Shown here in pieces: positions 1 through 9,876 of a stretch of 64,000 nt of DNA; the first letter of the stretch is position 1; every line of letters begins with the position of its first letter. The notes beneath the pieces were generated by a model. The model did not search any database. It saw nothing but the letters and a program-made list of their open reading frames with translations, and had not been told where the DNA came from. The stretch comes from Saccharomycopsis fibuligera x Saccharomycopsis cf. fibuligera (Eukaryota > Ascomycota > Saccharomycetes > Ascoideales > Saccharomycopsidaceae). The stretch is taken from positions 868,001-932,000 of the forward strand of contig CP012818.1 in NCBI GenBank assembly GCA_001936135.1. The letters are read 5' to 3'. The position numbers and the translations under genes were made by a program.

Positions 1-1382
1 CAAAGTGGACGGACCTCTGTAGCAAGCCCAGGTATGTTTTATTATTGCGAAGACAAGCGCCATGGACGAATAGCAAGCTGGAAATTACTAAACCACATAC
101 AGGAGCAAAAGCATGCTGTTTTTTTTTTTTTTTTTTTTTTTTTTTTGCAAGAGTCACTCAAGCCGGCGCTGATGTCAACGTCGAGACTGAGACTGGGACT
201 GAGACTGGGAAGCGCAGGCTGTCACTGTCCCAACTGTAGTCTAGCTTCTGGCAAGACAAAAAAAGAGCGCTTTTTTTTTTTTTTCACTCATTCATTCCTT
301 CCTTCCTTCCTTCCTTCCTTCTTCTTTCTTTCTTTCCTTAGACTATCAGCACTGCTGTGCAATTTGCTGTTCTGCGCAACAGTTGGGATCGGAGGCGTCG
401 AGGTTTGTCACAAGCACCTGGTCAAACCAGCCACTGGCGGTGCGGTGCGTCGCGCCTCGGGGAGCTCGCTGCGGCCAGTTGCCCGCTGCTGCGTTGTTAT
501 GCGCTGCCAAGCACCACGAAGCGCCGCGAAGCGCCCCCCACGGTAGCTGTGCGGGCCATCCCGGTGCTAGCCTGCCCGCGGTCTCGCAGTTTGCACTAGT
601 TGCGTTTTCGTTTACGTTTGCACTGGCTATTGGGCAACTCTGTAAAGGACTCTGCGCACTTGGCTACGTAATTGCATGGCAGAAACCGGATCATCAGCTG
701 CAAGCATATGAGCTCTGCAGCGAGAATTTACAAAAACCTGGGGCAACGGAGCAAGAATACGAGCATGTTCCTCTTTGCTGCAGCTTGGCTTGACAGGTTC
801 CCGCAGGCTAGCAATGCCACACGGCTAGGCATGCCCTAGGGCTATATACGCGACAAGGCTATATATGCCACAAGGCTATATATGCTCCACTGTCGCTTCA
901 TAGACTTTGACTACCCCTCCTAGAATGCCCGCCAAATTCTAAATGCTCGGGAGTGGACATGGGGAGCAGTGGGACTGGGGAGCGCCAGCGTCACATGCAG
1001 TGAGCATACAAGAACATGCTCTTCGCTCAATCCAGTACTTGGGGCCGATACTGGAGAGCTGGCCTTGGAAGTTTCTCCTTGGATTTTGTTTTCCTGCCTC
1101 GCTGGTTTCCGAAGCTTGCCTCTTGCAAGTTGGCGGTTGCTCAAGTAGAGATGTGCCATCCTCAGGCTGGCAGATCTATTCGAAGACTAGCGTATCACCA
1201 GGTCAGATTCTCCGTCGGGCGCGCCGCTTTTCAGACATAGCCATCAGTAGACATTGTTTATACAACTAACCACAGCGCGGCAACAAAGGTTTCCGAGAGT
1301 TCAAAAAATAAAAAATAATAAAGAAAAAGAGGGCATCCAAGTTCTTGGTAAAAGAGAGCACTCCAAGCAACAGCCAAACGAC
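1..1382. other. gene-free region upstream of the thiolase gene
   Basis: No credible gene is seen. The region holds a run of 28 T at 119-146, a T run followed by TTCC repeats at about 271-330, a GC-rich stretch at about 430-600, and three 17-bp tandem units at 841-891. The last part is the thiolase promoter. One CCTCGG, the motif reported for the Candida fatty-acid regulator Ctf1, lies at about 454-459, too isolated to call a site. Open frames here are simple-sequence or GC-rich artefacts. Confidence 0.6.
841..891. repeat. three tandem 17-bp units containing CTATATA
   Basis: Units start at 841, 858 and 875; each begins GCTATATA and the first two end ACAAG. The third is diverged after GCTATATATGC. 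They lie about 500 bp upstream of the thiolase ATG. The TATA-like core suggests possible promoter relevance, but this is only inferred from position. Confidence 0.7.
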
Positions 1383-2621
1383 ATGGAGCGCTTAGCACAG
1401 CTATCGAGCCACTTGGCCGGCTCTGATAAGGGTTCCAGCACAGTTCAGTCCATCAGGTCCAAAAGCCCCGATGATGTCGTGGTGGTAGCCGCTTACAGAA
1501 CCCCCATCGCCAAAGGAGTCAAGGGCTCCTTCAAGAACCTCCACTCCGAGGACCTACTCTATCTTTTGCTCCGGGAGTTCAAAAAGAAAGACATTATCGA
1601 CTTTAGCAAGCTCGAAGACATTGCCTGCGGCAACGTCTTGGCTCCCGGCGCTGGGTCCAACGAGCACCGCGCCGCCGCGTTAGCAGCTGGCGTCCCCTAC
1701 CAGGTCCCATTGGTTGGCATCAACCGCCAGTGCTCCTCTGGGTTGATGTCGGTCAACTATATTGCCAACCAGATCAAAGCGGGCCAGATCAACGTTGGCC
1801 TAGCGGCGGGTTCAGAGAGCATGTCCCAAGGGTACGGTACTCAGGGCGCACCGAAAATCAGCGAGTTTTTGCTTGGCGAGTCGCCCGAGGCAGAAAAGTG
1901 TTTGATCCCAATGGGCATCACTAATGAGAACCTTGCTGCCAGATTCAGCATCGACCGTCCCACCCAGGACCGTTTTGCGGCCCAGTCGTATGCAAAGGCG
2001 GAAAGGGCCATTGAGAGTGGCGGCTTCCGGAACGAAATCCTCGCCATCCCGGTGAAGGACGAGGCTACCGGCGACGTCAGGTATGTCAGCCAGGACGAGG
2101 GTGTCCGCAAAGGCACCGATTACAGTGTCTTGTCCAGGCTCAAGCCAGCGTTCAAGCAAGACGGCACCACGCACGCCGGAAACTCGTCGCAAGTCTCGGA
2201 CGGGGCGGCGGTTGTGCTCTTGGCAAGAAGAGAAGCCGCTGAGCAACTCCTGTTGCCGATAATGGGCAAGTACGTAGCCACTCAGGTCGTTGGCGTGCCA
2301 CCGGAAATCATGGGCGTGGGGCCGGCTTACGCGATCCCCAAGCTACTCAGCTCCTTGCGCTTGACTCACGAGGACGTTGACGTTTTCGAAATCAACGAAG
2401 CCTTCGCCGCGCAGTGCTTCTACTGCGTTCAAAAAGTGGGCATCCCCATGGAGAAAGTCAATCCTAAAGGCGGCGCCATTGCGTTGGGCCACCCCTTGGG
2501 CTGCACGGGAGCTCGGATGGTGGCTACGGTGTTGAATGAGTTGCAGAGGGGACAAGTTGGGGTTACTAGTATGTGCATTGGCAGCGGTATGGGTGCTGCT
2601 GCTTTGTTTGTCAGAGAGTAA
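1383..2621 (+). CDS. POT1: peroxisomal 3-ketoacyl-CoA thiolase
   Basis: Thiolase catalysing the last step of fatty-acid beta-oxidation, cleaving 3-ketoacyl-CoA with CoA to acetyl-CoA and a shortened acyl-CoA in the peroxisome. The 412-residue product has the thiolase nucleophile motif NRQCSSGL (Cys117), GHPLGCTGAR and the C-terminal CIGSGMGAA motif with the second catalytic Cys. The start is set by a peroxisomal targeting signal type 2 at residues 3-11, RLAQLSSHL, which fits R-L-x5-H-L exactly; the open frame continues 43 codons upstream but only from a TTG. Length agrees with S. cerevisiae Pot1. Several Candida species carry thiolase paralogues (POT1, FOX3), so the exact orthologue name is less sure than the function. 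Confidence 0.93.
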   Translation: MERLAQLSSHLAGSDKGSSTVQSIRSKSPDDVVVVAAYRTPIAKGVKGSFKNLHSEDLLYLLLREFKKKDIIDFSKLEDIACGNVLAPGAGSNEHRAAALAAGVPYQVPLVGINRQCSSGLMSVNYIANQIKAGQINVGLAAGSESMSQGYGTQGAPKISEFLLGESPEAEKCLIPMGITNENLAARFSIDRPTQDRFAAQSYAKAERAIESGGFRNEILAIPVKDEATGDVRYVSQDEGVRKGTDYSVLSRLKPAFKQDGTTHAGNSSQVSDGAAVVLLARREAAEQLLLPIMGKYVATQVVGVPPEIMGVGPAYAIPKLLSSLRLTHEDVDVFEINEAFAAQCFYCVQKVGIPMEKVNPKGGAIALGHPLGCTGARMVATVLNELQRGQVGVTSMCIGSGMGAAALFVRE

Positions 2622-4183
2622 GTTTTCCTGTGGTGTGCGATTCGGGTGTTAGGTTTTGTGGTGTTTGCTGAATTTTACCGAAGTGTTTTTTCCCTCTTTT
2701 TTTCTCTTTTTTTGCCGTTCCCTGTACCTATATAGCTTATGTACTTGCTAGTGTGAAGAAGCGCTTTCCCGTGTAAGAGCAGCGGCGCCTCAGGTTTGTT
2801 CTACAGTGACAGTCGTCTTGTCTGACTTGCTTGCTTCGTCTCGTACACACCCTCCCTCATCCGGCCCTCATGTTCAAAGACTGCAGCAACTGCCCGAGCC
2901 CTCGTGCGTGCACCACCCCACTGCTACGCGCACAGCGCATCGCTTTCTGCCACGTCACGTGGAGAGTTAGTACCCGCAGCATCTCACAGCACCGCGCATT
3001 GAGGATGAGGACAGCGTGTTGCAAAATTTTCTCTTTTCTCTACTGCTCTTTATGGTCCGGAAGCAGGAAACGAAAAAAAATGAAGAGCAAAAAAAAGGCC
3101 TTGACTTCTCAGATTAGCGAGGTTTGGGAGTAGCGTAGCTACAGCCGCGTAGCTGGGAGTAGGCAAGCAGAGCATCTTGCGCGGTTGGGCTTGTGCTGTC
3201 AGCAGGATTTGCCTCTGAGCAAGCAAGACTCAAGAGGTTACGTATCCGCTCGCGTTCCCTGGCTGGCAGGTCTGTTTCTCTCTGAGTGTCTGTCTACCGC
3301 TTCAGAGCTTCCTAGCGGAACAGGACGTACTACTATTCAAAGTTTTAGACATTATGCCACTGGCGAAAACCTGCCGCGTATTGTATGGCTATGTAGTGCT
3401 ACATTCGCCATGGTGTCGCTGCTTGCCGGCTGCCTGGTACGGTCGGCTGTCCTGCCGGCCCTCAGTCCAGCTCATCCCATCGCATCCCTATAAATGGAGG
3501 GGCGGCTTGCTGCTGGCGCGCCGGGGTTCAGGCATGGTTGTTTGCTACGCTGTCCAGTGTGGATAAAGTTAGATAGTAATAAAAGTAGTCAGAATAATAA
3601 CAACTGCCCGCGTACTCCGGCTGTGGACTGCCAGTGGTGACAGAAGGCCAAGCAGCAAGTATTACACTTTGCGCTTTTTCTTTGTATTCTTCTTCTTCCT
3701 CCACGGTGTCTGTCTCAGGCTTTTTTTCTTCGGCATCGCATAAAATTTTCTGGTTTTAGTTTTTTTTTTATTTTTATTTTTATTTTTTATTTTTTTATTT
3801 TTTTTTTTTAAGCGCCCTCGATTATTAATATTACTTTTACAAACCACCCACAACCGTCTCTGTCTTCCCAGAATACCCAGTGGATACTACTAGCAATATT
3901 TAAAAGTTCTCTCAGGATTACAAAGAAGCTCATTCCTTGAGAAAAAAAAAAAAAAAAAAGACAACAAAACAACAACTCGCTAGATTGAATTTCCTCGGCG
4001 GTTGTTCTTGCTCAAGATTAGCCGTTTCAAGACATCCCAAAAGGCAGGATTTCTCGCTGAGAGCAGTGATAACGACAACCACCTTCAGAACAGAGACACT
4101 ATCTCACGACATTCGTCAAATACAAAGCAAAAGCTTTCACCAATAGACGTTCTCTTTTTTGCTTTTTTTGCTTTTTTTTTTTG

Positions 4184-4216
<33 letters not shown>

Positions 4217-4686
4217 TGATTTTGCCAGCTGCTTTTGCCCGCGGCGTATTCCTTAGCTAACCAAAGACTTTGGCTATCCCGAGCCAGCCAGCCGCTCACC
4301 CATACGGTAGTCTCATCGCATCTCATCGTGCTGTGCACCGCGCCCATCATCGCTTATCTTTATTGTTGTCCCGGTGCTCAAAGTAATGCTATAGAGAGCA
4401 ACACCCGTCATCAACATAATCGAATATCAGCAAACAAGAAAGGCTTGCTTGGCTATAGTAAAGTTGAAACTCGGGGGACCAGCCGCACCCCAAGACAAAT
4501 AAACAAAAAGGACACTGTCGTTTCTCGACTAACTGCTATTTTTACTCGCTACAAATATTTGCTCTCCAGCAGAAACCCCACCACGCTTTATTGCTTCTTG
4601 CACGTTTGCACATAGCTATTATAACCTTTGCTGGAGCTCGGCATTAGAACAAAAGGCAAAAAACAAGACCGAGGAAAACGTTCGCC
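2622..4686. other. gene-free region between thiolase gene and HAC1
   Basis: About 2 kb with no credible gene. It includes the thiolase 3' end, a GC-richer part to about 3.6 kb with one CACGTG at 2956-2961, a T/A-rich part at 3.7-3.8 kb, an A18 tract near 3942-3959, and T-runs at about 4153-4214. The last few hundred bases should be HAC1 promoter and leader. Frames here are low-complexity. Confidence 0.55.
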
Positions 4687-6135
4687 ATGAACAACCCAAA
4701 GAACAATCAAGCCGACACAAAAAAACCAAAGGTCACACTCAGGATAAAGGTTGACAACAAAAACAATAACAGTACTAATGGCGACGCTCACCAAAACGAC
4801 ACTAGTCCCAGCTCCCCAGCGTCAACGGTCACACTGCCGCAAATCGATGGGCTAGGTTCTCCAATGGGTGGGTCGTTCCAGTCAACTTTGCCACCTCGTA
4901 AGCGTGCTCGCACCAAGGAAGAAAAAGAACAGCGGAGGGTGGAAAGAATATTGCGGAATAGAAGGGCTGCTCACCTATCAAGAGAGAAGAAGAAAAAATA
5001 TATCGAGTTTTTGGAAAACTCAGTGATTGAACTTGTGGGAAAGTTGTCCTCATACAAGACCAAAAACGATGAAGTTATCGAGATGATTGATGGTAAAGAT
5101 TTTGAAGTTGCCGTCTCGATGGCAGAAAACGGCCATTCGGCGGCTTTGAAAACTAAAGCGCTACCGGACATCAAGCAAAAATTACATCAATTCAGGGAAG
5201 CTAGCACTCTTGATGAAAGGTTATATGAGGATATTATTGACAAAATCAATCAAAATAAAAACTTGAATATCGTGCTAAACAATCGCTCAAGTTCTGCTGC
5301 TTCTGCAGGCGGAGCTTCCTCAATGGCAGGGTTTGAAAGTAATCCAACAACACCAACTACCCCTGTTTTTGTATATCATAGCAACACCAATAACAATCAC
5401 TTGAACCAGCATGTCATTCCCTCTAACCCGTCAACCCCAAAAACAGAATTGCCGCACGATAGCTTAGTGGATACAGCTAACTCGTTAAAGAAACTATCTG
5501 AGTCGGCAATAACAAACAAACTGCATTTTAGTCACTCGCAAATCCCTACTGCGTTGGACACCACAGCACATGTCTACCCTAGTCAAAACTACAATGGTAG
5601 CAACGTCCAACAATATCAACAGCAACAACAAAACCATCATCACTATCAGCCCCAATACCAGTCTTCCGCCGCAGTCGGAGGATTGGGAATAGTAATACCA
5701 AGAAATCAAACTTATGCATCTTCTGAAAGAGAACGAGAAAAAGGGACTACTAGCAGTACAGGAACCAACAGCAACAATACACAGAGTGACGATAACTCAG
5801 AAACTTCATCAACTGGATCGTTACCCCCATCAGATTTACCACATCCTCCATCAGTAGAAATGGGTCATTCCGCAAGTTTTCAAAACAGTGTCAATGCAAA
5901 TATGAATTTGAATAAACATAAACCTAAATTGCAGCCGCATGCTCAATTGTTGGATCCTCAATCACCTCAGGCAGGTTTGTTGAATCTTGGTGGTAACGGC
6001 AACGGTAACGTTAATGGTGGACATTCGCGATCAGCATCTGCTGCTTCGAGAGTTAATAATGATGATAATGACGAGGAGAATGCAGTGATGATTATGATGT
6101 CTTTGAGAAATAGGGGGCCTCAGACTCCAAAGTGA
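4687..6135 (+). CDS. HAC1: bZIP transcription factor of the unfolded protein response (unspliced frame)
   Basis: Hac1-type bZIP activator of ER-stress genes, expressed after Ire1 removes an unconventional mRNA intron. Basic region at about residues 70-104 contains LPPRKRAR, KEEKEQRR, RILRNRRAAH and SREKKKK, characteristic of Hac1; the leucine zipper follows to about residue 140. The ATG at 4687 is the natural start. The frame as written has 482 codons, but an Ire1-type hairpin lies at 5658-5686, so the active protein probably contains only residues 1-328 plus a different short tail. The 154-residue unspliced tail is Asn/Ser/Thr-rich and probably intron-encoded. Long HAC1 introns are reported, from memory, for C. 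parapsilosis. The 3' splice site is not resolved. Confidence 0.92.
   Translation: MNNPKNNQADTKKPKVTLRIKVDNKNNNSTNGDAHQNDTSPSSPASTVTLPQIDGLGSPMGGSFQSTLPPRKRARTKEEKEQRRVERILRNRRAAHLSREKKKKYIEFLENSVIELVGKLSSYKTKNDEVIEMIDGKDFEVAVSMAENGHSAALKTKALPDIKQKLHQFREASTLDERLYEDIIDKINQNKNLNIVLNNRSSSAASAGGASSMAGFESNPTTPTTPVFVYHSNTNNNHLNQHVIPSNPSTPKTELPHDSLVDTANSLKKLSESAITNKLHFSHSQIPTALDTTAHVYPSQNYNGSNVQQYQQQQQNHHHYQPQYQSSAAVGGLGIVIPRNQTYASSEREREKGTTSSTGTNSNNTQSDDNSETSSTGSLPPSDLPHPPSVEMGHSASFQNSVNANMNLNKHKPKLQPHAQLLDPQSPQAGLLNLGGNGNGNVNGGHSRSASAASRVNNDDNDEENAVMIMMSLRNRGPQTPK
5658..5686 (+). promoter_or_regulatory. Ire1 cleavage hairpin, 5' splice site of the HAC1 unconventional intron
   Basis: The strands 5658-5668 and 5676-5686 pair over 11 consecutive base pairs (two G-U) around the 7-nt loop CCGCAGT at 5669-5675. 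The loop fits the Ire1 consensus C-N-G-N-N-G-N, cut after the third base, that is after G5671. Exon 1 would then hold 985 nt, ending one base into codon 329. Structure and position downstream of the bZIP match known HAC1/XBP1 sites. Confidence 0.85.
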
Positions 6136-6185
6136 TGTGGGAGGGGCTATCCTTAGAACAAAAACTTATGAATTGGGTTAAATGG

Positions 6186-6228
<43 letters not shown>

Positions 6229-6790
6229 TCTCATGCTGCTCGCCTACTTCCAGCAGATTCTATCACTGCACTTATTTTTGCCCGAGTTTTAGCAGCTTTC
6301 ATGGGAGAAGTCCAATTATTATTATATTCAGAACCGCGTCCTACATTTGATATTGTTTTTGCTGCTGCTGCTGCTGATTGCTACGCCCGTGATGGCGCCC
6401 GCAGCGCAATAAACGGTATAATGTTGTAGGGGTTGAATTTTCATTGGCCCTTTATGATTAGCGCTACTCGGTTATTTTTGTAACGTGATGTGTGCTGAAG
6501 CATGGTGTGAAGTAATGAGAAAGAAGCTTTCTGGGCCTAGTTATGGAAAATGAGTAAAAGTAAAACGAAAAATTCGTATTTGAAAGCAGCTTTTACTAAA
6601 TTATTCACTGTTGAGCCCTAATTTCATGATTTTGTCAGTGATAATACTGATACTGTTAATGATGTTACAATGTGCTCATGACTCAATGCGGTGGACTGAT
6701 GTGATGTGATATGATTCAATGATCTACAATGTGATATATTGCTTATTATTTATGTTATTTTGCTTGTTTGCCTATTTTCTAGACTGTGTG

Positions 6791-6821
<31 letters not shown>

Positions 6822-7690
6822 ATGAAAGTGTACGTTTTTAATGTTGTTACAGTTTCTAATTGTTGTTGTTTTCCTTTAGCCTTTACTTGGATTTGCTTAT
6901 CTTTTCTTCTTATGTTTATCATTTCTCTTGTTTTCACTTCTCTTTGCTTTTTTCAATTTTTTCAATTTTTCCTTGACAATCTAATCTCTTTGGTTTTCAC
7001 TTTCTTACTTGTTCATTTCAGTTCCGTGATAATAAAAAGTTTTTTGATTATTGCCATGCGGTATTAATGCTTTGTTGATATACAAGCTAATTCCCCAACT
7101 GTTTGTCCCGTATATGTGCATGTTTCTTCTGCACTAGGCCTGTTCTAACAGTCTGCTGGCGTAAGAGTTGAATTAAAAATAGGACACCAGAACAGGCTGG
7201 CCACGAGGATGAAGTGCAAGTTTTGGATATTTTTCATGGATTTCTAAGAATATAAAGTGCTACATTTCAATTTTCAAAGTTAGCAATGTAGCGGCGTGTA
7301 AAAGTGCATAATATTATGAACAGGATCTCAAAAGGATGCATGATTTAAAGAGGTATTATGTACTGGGAATGGAAAAATAAAACAGATAAAAAAAAGAGGG
7401 TTCGTAAAAATGAAAACGATGATGACGAAGAGTAATCTAATACTAATAACACAAATAAAAAGAAAATACGAAACAAAAAGGGAAAAAACAGTAACTGAAT
7501 GCCAAAAGAAATGCCATTAATATGAAGGTGAAACAAAATTGAAAAAAAAAGTAGTAAACAAAATAAAATTAAAAAAACTAAAATGAAAACAAAAATAGAA
7601 AGAAAACCATGTAACGAAATAATTTGGCAAGAAAAAGAGATCAAAAGGTCCAAATGACTCAGTAAATCATTCAATCATTCAATTAATCAT
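6136..7690. other. gene-free convergent region, HAC1 3' part and beyond
   Basis: The beginning probably contains the remainder of the HAC1 Ire1 intron and its short second exon. It carries a run of 41 T at 6187-6227, CTG repeats at about 6362-6376, CCGCAGC at 6399-6405, CTGAAGC at 6495-6501, and a T26 run at 6796-6821. A 9-bp inverted repeat (GCCTGTTCT) lies at 7138-7146/7189-7197. No other gene is seen. Confidence 0.5.
6187..6227 (+). repeat. homopolymer run of 41 T
   Basis: Uninterrupted T from 6187 to 6227. If the HAC1 3' splice site lies downstream, this run becomes poly-U within the Ire1 intron. Length in an assembly may be unreliable. Confidence 0.9.
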
Positions 7691-9781
7691 TCAATCGTAA
7701 TAATACTTGCGTAATAAAGTATCCGACTTGCGCAAATTTTCAAAACTCCAAAACCCAACCTTTCTCACCCTCCAGCTGTTCAATTTCTGTTGAACTCTAG
7801 TTGCAAACTTGTCAATTCCTCCGTTTTTTTCGCTTCCATCATTGCTGCCAACGCCAGCCAACATAACATCCCGCTGATATACTTTAAACAACCAGTAGAA
7901 CGCCCTATACGATCCACTTTGCTTCTTCTCAACCATTTGCAAATAGTTCAGTATGAACAATTGCATGATTTTGTACTTAATGTGATGCTTGTATCCAAAA
8001 CGTAGTGTGGTTACTAGTTGGCAAGCTAGGTTGATTTTGGCTTGAGTTAAGGTTCGGTGGTCCATTATAAGACCATGGAGCATTGCTTCAAGTAAGTTAG
8101 TTTTGGCCTTATTTAGCAACAACTGAGCATTTTCGGCGGTGATTTTGGGGGTATTAGCAGGGAATTCGGGAGTGTGATTTTGTTGGTCTTTTGTTGCGGG
8201 TTCAGATGATGCTTGGAACTTAAATTCTGAAGCAGTTGCAGAATCAGCATCAATATTGGCTTCAAGCTCAGGATTGATCACTAGTTCAGAATTAGTAGCA
8301 GGAACTAATTTGGCGACTGAAGCAATATAGTCATCGTGAAACTTTACGCCTTCTTCTATATTTGTCTTTGCTAAATACCTCATGTGAGCAGTAGCAAGTT
8401 TCAAATCAAACAAGTTAGCAGCAAGTTCATCATTCTTACCAACAGTACTATTACTCTGCCCAGCCTGCATTATCCATTTTGGCTTATCCTGAATACCAAC
8501 TTTCCCATTATCAATCAAATTGTTCATTAATCCTTCTTTGAAATAATTATAATATTCAAGATTTTCAACTTGTTGCAATAATTGTAAATAATCGATAGAA
8601 GTCTTCAAGTTAGTGATTGCTTTAGCCAAAGTTCTAAGCTCCAATAATGTTGCTGCTTCTTTGGCGTGAGCTGAAACTATCTTTGTGTATGCAGTTTTGA
8701 GCAACTCAATTTTTTGTTTGTTGGTATCGTTATTACTGTTACCATTGTCCATAAGGTCAACACAAGTACAGACAAATCTTACAAGTTGCATTCTTGCTTC
8801 ATGCTTACCAAAATCCCATTTCGACAATTGCAATATTTGTGCAATGTTATAAGGTAACGGTAGTCTCGCTTTCAGTCTGCACCAATTGAAATGCAAATGT
8901 AGAGTCATCATACGTAAAAATGCAATGTCTAATCTATTAAATGAATTCATCTTATCATTGATTTCTTTGAAAAATCTAAAAAGAGTCTTGTCTTGTATTA
9001 TTGGTAATGCGCTGTTTTTCTCCAATGATTGTAAAAGTCCTCTAAGAGATCTTTGTAGCACCTTGGCATTGAAAGAGGCAAGTTCTGGTTTATCTGGTAA
9101 GAATGTAGTAAAGGAAGCTTTTCTAATAAATCCAATTTGCGTGATTAATACTGAAATATGTGCCATATTTTGCGATATTTGTTTTGATAACTCATTGGTG
9201 GCGCTTGTTGTTGTTGTTGTTTGGTATTTGTAGCGTGCATGATCATTGTAAAAATTAGCAAGGACAATTTTGAAATAATGTGAAAACGTATTGAATAATT
9301 TCTCGTCCCTCCTGTCCGGATGAACTTTGAATTCAGTGTTGAGAAACGTGATAAATCGGCTAAATACATAATCATAAGTAAGCAAAGATAATGCCTTTTC
9401 ATTTTTTTTGAACGAAACTAAATTATCAATGGAACTGATGATAAAATATTTCTGTTTGATCCACACGCTTATTAATTTTTTCAAATCTGAAAAAGTTTGA
9501 GCTTCCCTTATCAAAAAATGAAAATCCGATTGATTGAATTTTAGTAATTTGACAATGTTCGTTAACTCCATGACTCTCTTACTGTCGAGCTGTTGGCCAT
9601 ATTGCGTGATTATTGTTGTAATTTTTTTCACGATTGAGTTGAAGTTGCGATATAGTTCCAAATATTTGTCGTACTCTAGTTGCAGATGGGTTTCATAATT
9701 GAATAAATATTGCAATGCACTTCCAAAGTGTGAATTACTTGCTACCAAGTTTGCATTGGCATTGGAAATTTTTTTATGATT

Positions 9782-9876
<95 letters not shown>

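Noticed and set aside
1254-1382. 43-codon upstream extension of the thiolase
   Set aside because: Begins at TTG, is Lys/Gln/Arg-rich leader-like sequence, and would hide the PTS2.
2956-2961. Single CACGTG downstream of the thiolase gene
   Set aside because: One isolated hexamer is expected by chance in 64 kb and has no supporting context.
5846-5865. Hairpin TCCAT/ATGGG with CAGTAGAA loop as a HAC1 3' splice site
   Set aside because: The loop has 8 nt, the stem is weak, and its use would simply remove 61 codons in frame, leaving the same C-terminus, which makes no sense for a splice switch.
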